A stretch of 9,029 bases of DNA. Source: DYHD01 sp037445375 (GTDB lineage Bacteria > Nitrospirota > Thermodesulfovibrionia > Thermodesulfovibrionales > Dissulfurispiraceae). Below are positions 1 to 6,829 of this stretch, in pieces. The stretch covers positions 1 to 9,029 of the forward strand of contig JBBIKS010000079.1 of assembly GCA_037445375.1 (NCBI GenBank), written 5' to 3'. The position numbers and the translations under genes were made by a program. The number at the start of each line of letters is the position of its first letter. Position 1 is the stretch's first letter. The notes beneath the pieces were generated by a model. The model did no database searches. It had not been told where the DNA came from and saw only the letters and a program-made list of their open reading frames with translations.

Positions 1-2
1 AA

Positions 3-1640
3 ATTTTAAAGTATAACTTTGAGCATCACGGCAATACAACAATCGAGGCGACTAACGGGAAAGAAGCGTTAGAACTTGCATTGGCAAACAAGCCTGACCT
101 TATAATATCCGATGCCCTTATGCCTGAAATGGACGGCTTTGAATTTCTAAGGTCTCTCAAGTCAAATGATGCCCTCAAAGACATACCTTTTATCTTTTAT
201 TCTGCCGTATATACCGGGTATAAGGAAGAGGATCTCGCCCTTTCACTTGGCGCTGAAGCCTTCATTATCAAGCCCAAAGAATCTTACGAATTTTGGCAGG
301 AGATACTGGCAATAATTGAAAACTTAAAACTCAAAGAAAGGCAACTCATTAATTCAAACCTTATACAAGAAGATGAAGAATTCCTGAGAAGCTATTCCAA
401 GATAGTTGCGACCAAGCTTGAAGAGAAGGCAAGGGAACTCAATGTGGCGTTAGAGAAGATTGAACTGACTGAGAGCAGATATACAAACCTTTTTAGCAGC
501 ATGAAGGATGTTATTATCATTGCTGATTTAGAGCTAAACATTGTTGAAGTCAATCAGCCTGCATTGAGGAACATCTTCGGCTATGAAAGCAATGAAGTCA
601 TAGGAAAAAATATTCGGATACTATTTGCCAATGAAAAAGATTATCGAATGGCTGGGCTTGCTGTTTTTGATGCAAAGGAATATGTCAAAGACAAGATGTT
701 TGAAGTCTTATACAGAAGAAAAAATGGTGGAATATTTACAGGTGAAATTCATGCCCACAAGTTCATGGACAGATACAGCAAAGCTGTTGGGAACATAGGA
801 ATGATAAGGGATATCACCGAACGCAAAAAACTCGAAGCACAATTGATTCATGCACAGAAAATGGAAGCGGTAGGCAGACTTGTCGGGGAGATTGCCCATG
901 ACTTTAATAACATCCTCACCGCCATAATAGGATACTGCACGCTTTCGAAAATGAAAATGAAGGAATATGACCCGCAAAGATATTACATAGAACAAATACT
1001 CGCCTTATCGGAAAGGGTAGCTTTGTTAACCAATGGTCTTCTTGCATTCAGCAGGCAACAGGTGATTAATCCTCAGCCTTTAAACATCAACGATGCCGTT
1101 CATAAGGTCGAAAAACTTCTGGCAAGATTGATCGGCGAGGACATTTTTCTGAAAACGGTTCTAAAAGGCGAGGACCTGAATATCCTTGCAGACAGCGTTC
1201 AGATAGAACAGGTTTTAATTAATCTTGCTACCAATGCACGTGATGAGATGCCCCATGGGGGCAGTCTTGTTATTACTACAGAACGAACCATGATAGACAA
1301 TTTTTTTATAGATTCGTACGGCTATGGGAAGGAAGGTGAATACGCCCTTATTACTGTATCGGACAGCGGCACTGGAATGGAAAAGAGCATATTAGGAAGG
1401 ATATTTGAGCCATTCTTTATTACAAGAGAACTTGGAAGAGGTACCGGGCTTGGGCTTTCAATAGTTTATGGGGTAATAAAACAACATAACGGTTTTATTA
1501 ATGTGTATAGTGAGATAGGCAAAGGAACAACCTTCAGGATATATTTGCCCCTGATAATGCATGGAAATGAAAAAACAGAGGAGGGACTGGAACATCTCCC
1601 TTTAGAAGGGGGCAGACACAATTCTTCTTGTGTAGGATGA
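3..1640 (+). CDS. Response-receiver PAS histidine kinase, 5' end cut by window
   Basis: This is a cytoplasmic sensor kinase of a two-component phosphorelay, with no membrane segment in the visible part. The reading frame is open to the window's left edge, so the true start lies outside; the TTG at 81 is internal. Counting the codon at 3 as residue 1, an N-terminal receiver comes first, with phosphoacceptor Asp37 (SDALMPEMDG), a Ser (FYSAVY) and a Lys (IIKP). Only about the first 15-20 residues are missing. A helical linker follows, then a PAS domain (about 155-278, ending DITERKK), HisKA with His299 in the AHDFNN motif, and HATPase_c with an N box (NLATNARDEMP), a G1 box (DSGTGM), an F box (FEPFF) and a G2 box (GTGLGLS). 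The kinase core looks intact. The last ~14 residues before TGA at 1638 are out of register with the family, because the gene formerly continued into a C-terminal receiver (see 1611-1973). Ligand and target are unknown. Confidence 0.9.
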   Translation: MLKYNFEHHGNTTIEATNGKEALELALANKPDLIISDALMPEMDGFEFLRSLKSNDALKDIPFIFYSAVYTGYKEEDLALSLGAEAFIIKPKESYEFWQEILAIIENLKLKERQLINSNLIQEDEEFLRSYSKIVATKLEEKARELNVALEKIELTESRYTNLFSSMKDVIIIADLELNIVEVNQPALRNIFGYESNEVIGKNIRILFANEKDYRMAGLAVFDAKEYVKDKMFEVLYRRKNGGIFTGEIHAHKFMDRYSKAVGNIGMIRDITERKKLEAQLIHAQKMEAVGRLVGEIAHDFNNILTAIIGYCTLSKMKMKEYDPQRYYIEQILALSERVALLTNGLLAFSRQQVINPQPLNINDAVHKVEKLLARLIGEDIFLKTVLKGEDLNILADSVQIEQVLINLATNARDEMPHGGSLVITTERTMIDNFFIDSYGYGKEGEYALITVSDSGTGMEKSILGRIFEPFFITRELGRGTGLGLSIVYGVIKQHNGFINVYSEIGKGTTFRIYLPLIMHGNEKTEEGLEHLPLEGGRHNSSCVG

Positions 1641-1973
1641 TGGAGATTCAAGGAATATGACAAGGATTATACTGGAAATGTCGGGTATAATGTTATTGAA
1701 GCAGCCGATGGCGAAGATGCAATAAGGAAATTTATTGATAACAAAGACTCAATAGAGCTATTACAGCTTTATGTAGTAATGTCAAGGAAAAGCGGTAAAT
1801 CTGTCTGCGACGAAATTAAGAAGATAAAGCCTGATATAAAAGCCATATTTATGAGCGGATACACAGCAGATATCATCGACAGCAAAAGTCTGCTACACGA
1901 AGACTTGGAATTCATCCCAAAACCGGCTCGAACCCGCAATCTGCTGCAAAGAATCAGAAAAATACTGGATTAA
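1611..1973 (+). pseudogene. Decayed C-terminal receiver domain of the upstream kinase
   Basis: The sequence still reads as a receiver domain, but only by switching frames. After the kinase's ATPase domain, the frame starting at 1612 gives ADTILLV, a TAG stop (1633-1635), then DDGDSRNMTRIILEMSG. From about 1683 the original frame resumes with GYNVIEAADGEDAIRKF and continues to TAA at 1971. The simplest history is one extra G in the run at 1608-1612, one lost G in the run at 1683-1685, and a nonsense change of the Glu in the usual LLVEDD motif. At the phosphorylation site the expected LLDVVMP reads LYVVMS: Asp became Tyr (TAT, 1770-1772) and Pro became Ser (TCA, 1782-1784). The conserved Ser (MSGYT) and Lys (PKPA) remain. 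Indels in G runs could be assembly errors, but the nonsense and Asp-to-Tyr changes are not in such runs. An ATG at 1779 could start a 64-residue remnant; I see no reason to think it is translated. Confidence 0.8.
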
Positions 1974-1983
1974 GAAGAGGTTA

Positions 1984-2040
1984 GAATAGTCGTTAGTGAA
2001 TAGTTAAAAAACAAAATTAACATCTTTACTAAATACTATT
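1984..2040. repeat. AT-rich intergenic repeat, left copy
   Basis: Bases 2011-2037 match the reverse complement of 2488-2514 at 25 of 27 positions, placing one copy on each side of the response regulator gene. The first 14 bases (1984-1997, GAATAGTCGTTAGT) also recur as a direct copy at 2477-2490. GAATAGT (1984-1990) and ACTATTC (2035-2041) can pair, so the unit could form a weak hairpin. It lies between the ends of convergent coding regions and might contribute to termination, but no strong stem with a T run is seen. Confidence 0.6.
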
Positions 2041-2068
2041 CAATTCTGACGCATATTATTCTTAATTT

Positions 2069-2446
2069 TTAGGGTTTCTTTATCTTATTGATAACTTCGA
2101 GCATCTGCTCCACAATTATAATAGGATCAATAGGCTTTTCGAAATAACCGTTGCATCCACTATTAAGGATTGTTTCCCTGTCCCCTGTCATGGCATAAGA
2201 TGTTATTGCAATAATCGGTATGTATCTACCTTTTTCTTCCGCCCTTATTCTCTTTACAGCCTCCATACCATCTATGTCCGGCAGATTAACATCCATGACA
2301 ATAAAATAAGGATTTTCCTTGAGTGCAAGCTCAACTCCATCAATGCCTGTCTCAGCCCCTATGACCACAAAATCTGCCCTTCTCAAGGCATAAGTAATCA
2401 GCCTTAGATTGTCCTTATTGTCTTCAACAACCAAAACCTTTTGCAT
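2069..2446 (-). CDS. Single-domain response regulator (CheY/DivK-like)
   Basis: This is a 125-residue stand-alone receiver domain with no DNA-binding or enzymatic output domain. It probably works by protein-protein contact or as a phosphorelay intermediate in the cytoplasm. The acidic pocket is Glu8/Asp9 (VVEDN), the phosphoacceptor is Asp52 (VMDVNLPDIDG), the switch residue is Thr82 (AITSYAM) and the conserved Lys is Lys104 (FEKPI), so all residues needed for phosphorylation are present. The length is normal for the family. The ATG start is supported by AGAGGG at 2450-2455, three bases upstream. The gene lies 58 bp downstream of the Cache-domain kinase on the same strand, and that kinase has no receiver of its own, so the two are likely cognate partners on one transcript. 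The spacer between them is filled by an intergenic repeat. The precise output is unknown. Confidence 0.92.
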   Translation of the reverse strand: MQKVLVVEDNKDNLRLITYALRRADFVVIGAETGIDGVELALKENPYFIVMDVNLPDIDGMEAVKRIRAEEKGRYIPIIAITSYAMTGDRETILNSGCNGYFEKPIDPIIIVEQMLEVINKIKKP

Positions 2447-2464
2447 ATGCCCTCTGGACAGTAT

Positions 2465-2514
2465 TTAGTCGATAGTGAATAGTCGTTAGTATTTAGTATA
2501 GGTGTTAATTTTGT
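2465..2514. repeat. AT-rich intergenic repeat, right copy
   Basis: This is the partner of the repeat at 1984-2040. The inverted match is 2488-2514 against 2011-2037 (25 of 27), and the direct match is 2477-2490 against 1984-1997 (14 of 14). The unit is built from short overlapping words such as GATAGTGAATAGTCG. It lies in the 58-bp gap between the kinase stop and the regulator start, so it should be transcribed within the kinase-regulator mRNA. Confidence 0.6.
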
Positions 2515-4358
2515 ATTTTTTCACTATTCCTCACCTTATTAATGTTCACTGGTATTCTGACAGTAAAAGTGCTGCCTTTCTCGTATGTACTTTCTATAAT
2601 TATATCACCTTTTAAGACCTCTGTCGCTATTTTTTTTGTCAGATACAGACCAAGACCGGTGCCGGAAACTTTTGCAGCAAGAGGGGTCTCGATACGGATA
2701 AAAGGCTTGAAAAATTTGGGCAAATCTTCCTTTTTAATTCCAATCCCTGTGTCTTCAATGGAGATTTCAATTAAATCGCCATTATCAGTTAAACGTGCAA
2801 TTATGCTTACTCTACCCTTCTCCGTAAACTTGACCGCATTGCTCACAAGGTTCATCACACATTGCAGCAGCCTTCGCCTGTCAGTATGCATTAGTTGATG
2901 AGGGACGTCAATATTCAACTCCAACCTTTTTTCTCTTGCATCGTTCTGATAGTGCTTGACTGCATCCAGAATCAGGGAGTTGGCATCAAAATCCTCATAT
3001 CTGATATCTATTTTCCCTGCTTCTATCTTTGAAATATCTATTACATCGTTAATGAGCGATAGCAGGTGTTTGCCTGATTTTAGTATTGCGGCTAAATTCT
3101 CCTTTTGTTCCGGATTTAAGGCTCCAAGCCATTCGTTAAGCAAAATGCTCGAAAAACCGATTACAGAATTCAGGGGGGTTCGCAGTTCATGGCTCATAGA
3201 GGCGATAAAGATGGACTTGAGCCTGTCAATCTCCTTTAGTTTTTCGTTTGCCGCTTCAAGTTCAGTCGTTTTTTGGTTCAGATCTTCCAAGATATTTAGC
3301 AAGGCGAGCTTACTGTTCTGAAGCTCGGCAGTGCGATCACTGACCAATTCTTCAAGATTTTCCCGGTATTTATTCAACTCCTCCTCAGCCCGCTTACGTT
3401 TTTCTTCTTCCTTCACTATTAACCAAGCCTTTGCGCCCAATAGTGAGAAGGCAATCCCGAATAAGAATATAACTCCAATTATAAGAATAAGCCTGTTTCT
3501 GAAAGATATCAAACCGGAAAGCACATTCTGTTCGGCAGATGCCACAACAATAGACCAAAATGTATTGCCAAGCTGAATTGGCATATACGCGGCGTATTTC
3601 TTCACCTGTCTGAGATTCCGATCTCCTATTCTGTCAAATGTGTATTCTGCAGTACCTTCATATCCCTTCAACATATCATTCACCATTGCAAGAACCGAGG
3701 GGTAATCCCTGTAGTTTTCAAACACAGGTTTTCCGATAAAACCTGCGATTGGGCTGTAAAGCTGAGTCCCGTTACGGCTGATTACCCATGCGTAGCCATT
3801 CTCGCCGACTTTTATCACATCAAGGTAATGTTTTGCAAGAATTTCGAAATTTACTACTATAGCGATAGTGCCTTTAAATACAGATTCTTTAAATACCGGC
3901 ACATGGAGGGCAAGAGCGTAAAACCCTTGAACTGTCATGAATACATCGCTTATAACCGGCTTGTGTTCTTTCAGTATCTCCTGAACATGTTCCTGCTCCG
4001 AGATATTACTTCCTATGGCACGGCTGAAAGGAAATGTATAGATTATCGTTCCTTTTTCATCCACGCGGGTGATTGACCTAATCTGTTCATGATGGACTTC
4101 ATAGAAAAGTTTGATGTAGCGTTTTCCGACAGTATCCATATTGATAATTTCATCCATTTTTGAGAAAGAGCTCAGGGTCTCCGTCCATGTTCTAAAAAAA
4201 GTCTCAATACTACGAGCCGCCTGTTTAGCGTGGACAACCTGTTCATCCTGCAGCTTCTTAATTGCGGTGTTCTTTGCCTCCCTGTAGAAGGAATTAAATA
4301 ACAAGGCGCAGACCGTACTGAATATGATTACAAGAAATACAAGATGTCTTTTTTTCAC
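2505..4358 (-). CDS. Double-Cache membrane sensor histidine kinase
   Basis: This is a membrane-bound sensor kinase of 617 residues, numbered here from the GTG at 4358. A first membrane segment (about 5-23) and a second (about 289-311, LILIIGVIFLFG) bracket a ~265-residue extracytoplasmic region that resembles dCache_1/PDC sensors (VDEKGTIIYT, then GYAWVISRNGTQLYSP and GFIGKPVFE). A charged coiled coil follows (about 314-380), then HisKA with His390 (MSHELRTPLNS) and HATPase_c with an N box (MNLVSNAVKF), a G1 box (EDTGIGI) and a G2 box (GTGLGL). Cache domains bind small molecules outside the membrane; the ligand cannot be read here. There is no receiver domain, and the regulator just downstream probably fills that role. 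The frame can be extended to a TTG at 4364, but AAGG is only two bases from that TTG and eight from the GTG, so I prefer the GTG. Confidence 0.9.
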   Translation of the reverse strand: MKKRHLVFLVIIFSTVCALLFNSFYREAKNTAIKKLQDEQVVHAKQAARSIETFFRTWTETLSSFSKMDEIINMDTVGKRYIKLFYEVHHEQIRSITRVDEKGTIIYTFPFSRAIGSNISEQEHVQEILKEHKPVISDVFMTVQGFYALALHVPVFKESVFKGTIAIVVNFEILAKHYLDVIKVGENGYAWVISRNGTQLYSPIAGFIGKPVFENYRDYPSVLAMVNDMLKGYEGTAEYTFDRIGDRNLRQVKKYAAYMPIQLGNTFWSIVVASAEQNVLSGLISFRNRLILIIGVIFLFGIAFSLLGAKAWLIVKEEEKRKRAEEELNKYRENLEELVSDRTAELQNSKLALLNILEDLNQKTTELEAANEKLKEIDRLKSIFIASMSHELRTPLNSVIGFSSILLNEWLGALNPEQKENLAAILKSGKHLLSLINDVIDISKIEAGKIDIRYEDFDANSLILDAVKHYQNDAREKRLELNIDVPHQLMHTDRRRLLQCVMNLVSNAVKFTEKGRVSIIARLTDNGDLIEISIEDTGIGIKKEDLPKFFKPFIRIETPLAAKVSGTGLGLYLTKKIATEVLKGDIIIESTYEKGSTFTVRIPVNINKVRNSEKIQN

Positions 4359-4413
4359 TTGCAAAACCTTATGTGTCTCACAGCTTAAGGGTTTTTCGTC
4401 TCATCCTTTTTAA

Positions 4414-4419
4414 ATTATA
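4414..4419 (-). promoter_or_regulatory. Putative -10 box for the kinase-regulator unit
   Basis: A perfect TATAAT on the - strand lies about 55 bases upstream of the kinase GTG. No good -35 hexamer occurs at 16-18 bp spacing; the corresponding position falls at the edge of the REP-like palindrome. It is the best promoter candidate upstream of the two-gene signalling unit. Confidence 0.35.
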
Positions 4420-4446
4420 TCACTAAACTCCACTGATGCGATTAAA

Positions 4447-4473
4447 CCTCCCCGCAGCAAGCTGCGGGGTATC
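4447..4473 (-). repeat. REP-like palindrome, copy 1
   Basis: The arms CCCCGCAGC (4450-4458) and GCTGCGGGG (4461-4469) are perfect complements around AA. Read on the - strand, the stem is followed by GAGGTTTAATC, matching GAGGTTCAATC after the palindrome at 6830-6849. Two base pairs in the stem differ between the two copies, each with a compensating change. This is the pattern of a dispersed REP-type element whose folded form is conserved. Confidence 0.75.
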
Positions 4474-4495
4474 CTAAAATCTCCCCTCCCTTGGT

Positions 4496-4516
4496 GGGAG
4501 GGGACAAAGGGGAGGG
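4496..4516 (+). other. Putative G-quadruplex motif, + strand
   Basis: Four G tracts occur at 4496-4498, 4500-4503, 4509-4512 and 4514-4516, with loops of 1, 5 and 1 bases. This satisfies the usual rule of four runs of at least three G with short loops. The first two tracts also form the right arm of a duplex hairpin, so the two folds would compete. Confidence 0.55.
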
Positions 4517-4535
4517 TGAAAATAGTTTCTTGTCA

Positions 4536-4555
4536 CCCCCACCCTCGCCCTCCCC
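4536..4555 (-). other. Putative G-quadruplex motif, - strand
   Basis: C tracts at 4536-4540, 4542-4544, 4548-4550 and 4552-4555, with loops of 1, 3 and 1 bases, give a four-tract G motif on the opposite strand. With the motif at 4496-4516 this puts one quadruplex-capable sequence on each strand, 19 bases apart. Confidence 0.55.
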
Positions 4556-4589
4556 ATCAAGGGGGAGGGAAGTATGAAGTATAAGGAAA

Positions 4590-4606
4590 CCCTGTAGCAA
4601 GCTACA
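4590..4606 (-). repeat. REP-like palindrome, decayed copy 2
   Basis: TGTAGC (4593-4598), AA, GCTACA (4601-4606) keep the inner stem of the REP-like element. The outer stem pairs and the GAGGTT tail are lost. On the - strand the sequence after the stem reads GGGTTTCC. It has the same orientation as copy 1, so the two copies bracket the G-rich units. Confidence 0.5.
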
Positions 4607-4650
4607 TAGAATTACGAGTTAAGTGATTCTTTATTTGTTATTCTCCGCAT

Positions 4651-4679
4651 TTGTATTTATTTTAGTCTTTTGATATATT
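4651..4679 (+). promoter_or_regulatory. Putative nnr promoter
   Basis: A -35-like TTGTAT (4651-4656) and a -10-like TATATT (4674-4679, five of six consensus bases) are separated by 17 bp, about 50 bases before the nnr ATG. The palindrome TTGATATATCAA at 4679-4690 would overlap the start of transcription, a place where a repressor could act. Only the base pattern supports this. Confidence 0.35.
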
Positions 4680-4730
4680 TGATATATCAATTGATTTTTG
4701 GAGATTTTCTGCTGTTTATTACGGAGAAAA

Positions 4731-6287
4731 ATGAAAATAGTCAACTCTCACGAAATGAGAAAAATAGATAGATTAACCATCGAGGGTTACGGTGTGCCAT
4801 CTTTAGTGCTTATGGAAAGAGCCGGACTTGCAGTAGCTGCGAAGGTTAAAGAGTTATTTCCGCCCCTGCCGCATCAAAAGATTACGGTTATCGCTGGCAG
4901 CGGTAATAATGGCGGGGACGGGTTGGTAGTCGCAAGGATTTTGCAAAACTGGGGATATGGGGTTAAAGTCCTGATTCTCGCCGAAAAAAACGCTCTTAGC
5001 CCTGACTGTGCCGTTCAATACCAAATAACGAGTCATTTCGGCATTAAGGTTGAGTTCACACCGACTATTAGCAATGCAGACCTCCACAATGCTGTTGTAA
5101 TTGACGCTATCTTCGGCACAGGAATCAATAAACCCGTCAATGCGAACCTCATAAAGATATTTAACCAAATAAAAAGTTCGGGCATATCAGTTGTATCTGT
5201 TGACATACCGTCCGGCATTTCATCTGACACAGGTGAGGTTTTGGGGGGAGCCATAAAGGCTGATTATACTGTGACATTTGGTTTACCAAAGATGGGGCAC
5301 TTTCTTTACCCCGGTGCCGGCTATGCGGGCAGGCTTTTTGTCGAAAATATCGGCTTTGATTCAAGAATTTTGCAATCCGAAGACCTTAAGGTCGATCTGA
5401 TTCAGAAAGATATCATCTCTGGAATGATAACCCCCAGACAAAAATACTCCCACAAAGGCGACTATGGGCATGTTTTAATAATAGCCGGTTCTAAAGGGAA
5501 GACAGGCGCAGCATTGTTGAGCGCTAAGGCATGTCTTAGAAGCGGCGCCGGTCTAGTAACCCTTGGTGTGCCTGAATCATTGATTGATATAATACAGGGC
5601 AGAATTACAGAGGAGATGACGCTCCCATTAGAAGACTCGGGCAAAGGTACTTTATCATCAAATGCAATTGATGAGATTCTTTCCTTTGCGTCTGGTAAAA
5701 TTGATGCCATTGCTGTCGGTCCCGGTATTGGCGTCACTGATGATACTCAAAAACTGATTGCAAAACTAATTAAAAATTCTCCTGTTCCCCTCGTCATTGA
5801 TGCAGATGGAATTAACTCACTGTCTGCCAATGCGGATATTCTCTTACGAGCAAAATCAGCTGTTATAATAACCCCGCACCCAGGCGAGATGGCAAGATTC
5901 TATAGCAGTGTTTTCAAGCAGGAGTATAAAACTGTTGATATAGAAAGAAACAGAATAGGTGTTTCGAAGAATCTTTCAAGTGAATATAATATTTATGTTG
6001 TATTAAAAGGGGTTCCGAGCATAATAGCCTCACCTAATGGAGATGTATTCATAAATTCTACAGGAAATCCTGGAATGGCAACGGCTGGAACAGGAGATGT
6101 TTTAACAGGCATAATAGCATCCCTTCTTGGACAGGGGCTGACACCTCTAAATGCCTCAGTCAGTGGTGTATATATTCATGGGCTTGCGGGGGACTTTGCA
6201 TCCGCAAATAAAGGGCAGTATTGCCTGTTAGCTTTAGACATAATAGATTGTTTAAGCGATGCCTTTAATTCTATACTAAATGAATAA
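4731..6287 (+). CDS. nnr: Bifunctional NAD(P)H-hydrate repair enzyme Nnr
   Basis: This cytoplasmic repair enzyme restores NAD(P)H from its hydrated, inactive form. The N-terminal YjeF/NAXE half epimerises (R)-NAD(P)HX to (S)-NAD(P)HX, and the C-terminal ribokinase-like NAXD half dehydrates the S form using ADP. It has 518 residues, normal for the fused bacterial form. The N half shows GSGNNGGDG (56-64), VIDAIFGTG (123-131) and VDIPSG (157-162). The C half shows GDYGHVLIIAGS (243-254), GPGIG (330-334), IDADG (356-360), TPHPGEM (381-387) and the NPGMATAGTGD nucleotide and catalytic loop, with Asp456. The ATG at 4731 follows GGAG at a good distance and gives the usual MKIVNSHEMRKIDR start; a TTG at 4698 would add 11 unrelated residues. 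It stands alone on its strand, convergent with the zinc-ribbon gene, and nadA, another NAD gene, follows 1.4 kb on. Confidence 0.96.
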   Translation: MKIVNSHEMRKIDRLTIEGYGVPSLVLMERAGLAVAAKVKELFPPLPHQKITVIAGSGNNGGDGLVVARILQNWGYGVKVLILAEKNALSPDCAVQYQITSHFGIKVEFTPTISNADLHNAVVIDAIFGTGINKPVNANLIKIFNQIKSSGISVVSVDIPSGISSDTGEVLGGAIKADYTVTFGLPKMGHFLYPGAGYAGRLFVENIGFDSRILQSEDLKVDLIQKDIISGMITPRQKYSHKGDYGHVLIIAGSKGKTGAALLSAKACLRSGAGLVTLGVPESLIDIIQGRITEEMTLPLEDSGKGTLSSNAIDEILSFASGKIDAIAVGPGIGVTDDTQKLIAKLIKNSPVPLVIDADGINSLSANADILLRAKSAVIITPHPGEMARFYSSVFKQEYKTVDIERNRIGVSKNLSSEYNIYVVLKGVPSIIASPNGDVFINSTGNPGMATAGTGDVLTGIIASLLGQGLTPLNASVSGVYIHGLAGDFASANKGQYCLLALDIIDCLSDAFNSILNE

Positions 6288-6316
6288 ATTCATTGCCGAA
6301 ATAAAAACGAAAAATT

Positions 6317-6360
6317 AAGGCAGCAAAGAATACCATTAATCGGCATGTCCTTGCTGCCTT
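6317..6360 (-). terminator. Intrinsic terminator of the zinc-ribbon gene
   Basis: AAGGCAGCAA (6317-6326) and TTGCTGCCTT (6351-6360) are perfect 10-base complements around a 24-base loop, located between convergent genes. On the - strand the stem is followed by AATTTTT, the T run expected for an intrinsic terminator. On the + strand the following sequence has only short T runs, so it would stop nnr transcripts less well. The loop is longer than usual. Confidence 0.6.
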
Positions 6361-6366
6361 ACTAAA

Positions 6367-6672
6367 CTATTTCTTGAATACGCTAAACAACTTATCGAGT
6401 CCGCCTTTTTCGAGCTTTGATGCTGTCTCAAACTCGCCGGCGTCAAACCATATTCCCTCACATTCGGAGCACTTGTCAACTTTAATGCCCTTAAAATCAA
6501 TCTCTAACAATCCCATCCCGCATTTTGGGCACTTCATATAGTGGAGTTCCTTTAGTTTGTTTTTTTCCGTTTGTGCAAGTTTGGATTGTTTTTCTTGTTC
6601 GATCTTTTTCAACCTATCAAATTCCTTCTTAGCAAAATATTCATCTTCTTTTTCGCTTGGCTTATCCAACAT
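6367..6672 (-). CDS. zf-TFIIB zinc-ribbon protein
   Basis: This small cytoplasmic protein of 101 residues has a highly charged helical N-terminus (about 5-45, rich in Lys and Glu, beginning DKPSEKEDEYFAKKEFDRLKK) and a C-terminal zinc ribbon. The zinc ligands are Cys48, Cys51, Cys68 and Cys71 (CPKCG and CSECEGIWFDAGE), the hallmark of the zf-TFIIB family. From family knowledge, proteins of this shape are common in Geobacter- and Nitrospira-like bacteria but have no assigned function; zinc binding is expected, DNA binding is not shown. The ATG start has a near-perfect Shine-Dalgarno, AAGGAGG, at 6678-6684, five bases upstream. It is a single-gene unit with its own terminator and a candidate promoter upstream. 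No link to the neighbouring nnr is evident beyond position. Confidence 0.9.
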   Translation of the reverse strand: MLDKPSEKEDEYFAKKEFDRLKKIEQEKQSKLAQTEKNKLKELHYMKCPKCGMGLLEIDFKGIKVDKCSECEGIWFDAGEFETASKLEKGGLDKLFSVFKK

Positions 6673-6724
6673 AAAAACCTCCTTGTTTATTTAATGCTAT
6701 AATTTTGGCGATTTGAATAAAACT

Positions 6725-6754
6725 AATTTACTTCAATAAAGAATTATTTGTCAA
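6725..6754 (-). promoter_or_regulatory. Putative promoter of the zinc-ribbon gene
   Basis: A perfect -35 TTGACA on the - strand (6749-6754) is followed after 18 bp by TAAATT (6725-6730), which matches four of six -10 bases. The gene's ATG is about 50 bases further on. The -35 is convincing and the -10 is weak. Confidence 0.4.
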
Positions 6755-6829
6755 CAATAGGAGGCTGCCAACGGAAAATAGATATATTAAAGTTGACGCT
6801 TCAAGCATAACAAAGGATATTTCCTTATT

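Larger units (their letters stand above)
4481..4570. repeat. Two head-to-head G-rich hairpin units
   Basis: The left unit has the hairpin CCCCTCCC (4483-4490), loop TTGGT, GGGAGGGG (4496-4503), followed by GGGGAGGGTGA. The right unit is the same design on the other strand: CCCTCCCC (4548-4555), loop ATCAA, GGGGAGGG (4562-4569), with TCACCCCC before it. The two units therefore form a larger inverted repeat whose inner ends are GGGTGA and TCACCC. Related CCCTCCC-loop-GGGAGGG intergenic units are, from general knowledge, widespread in environmental bacterial genomes. No coding capacity is apparent. Confidence 0.7.
4359..4730. other. Gene-free divergent spacer packed with repeats
   Basis: This 372-bp spacer separates the divergently read kinase and nnr genes. 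No supported coding region lies in it; an in-frame TTG at 4698 extends the nnr frame but is not needed. From left to right it holds the kinase leader with a TATAAT box (4414-4419, - strand), a perfect 9-bp-arm palindrome (4450-4469), two head-to-head G-rich hairpin units (4481-4570), a decayed palindrome (4590-4606) and an AT-rich nnr promoter region. A perfect 12-base palindrome, TTGATATATCAA, sits at 4679-4690 and could be an operator, though nothing ties it to a known regulator. Confidence 0.7.

Noticed and set aside
708..995. - strand open frame of 95 codons
   Set aside because: It is antisense to the PAS-HisKA part of the first kinase, with no motif and no initiation signal.
2542..4076. 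Several + strand open frames of 81-121 codons
   Set aside because: They lie wholly antisense to the Cache histidine kinase, whose frame carries clear domain motifs throughout, and they show no family motif or ribosome site.
4441..4610. CRISPR-like array of G-rich repeats
   Set aside because: Units are palindromic and inverted, differ in length, and have no regular spacers or cas genes nearby.
4698..4730. TTG-initiated extension of nnr
   Set aside because: The ATG at 4731 has a GGAG at proper distance and matches the usual protein start; the added residues (EIFCCLLRRK) are not family-like.
4854..5737. Overlapping - strand open frames inside nnr
   Set aside because: They are antisense shadows of a well-conserved enzyme with continuous motifs; no recognisable protein features.
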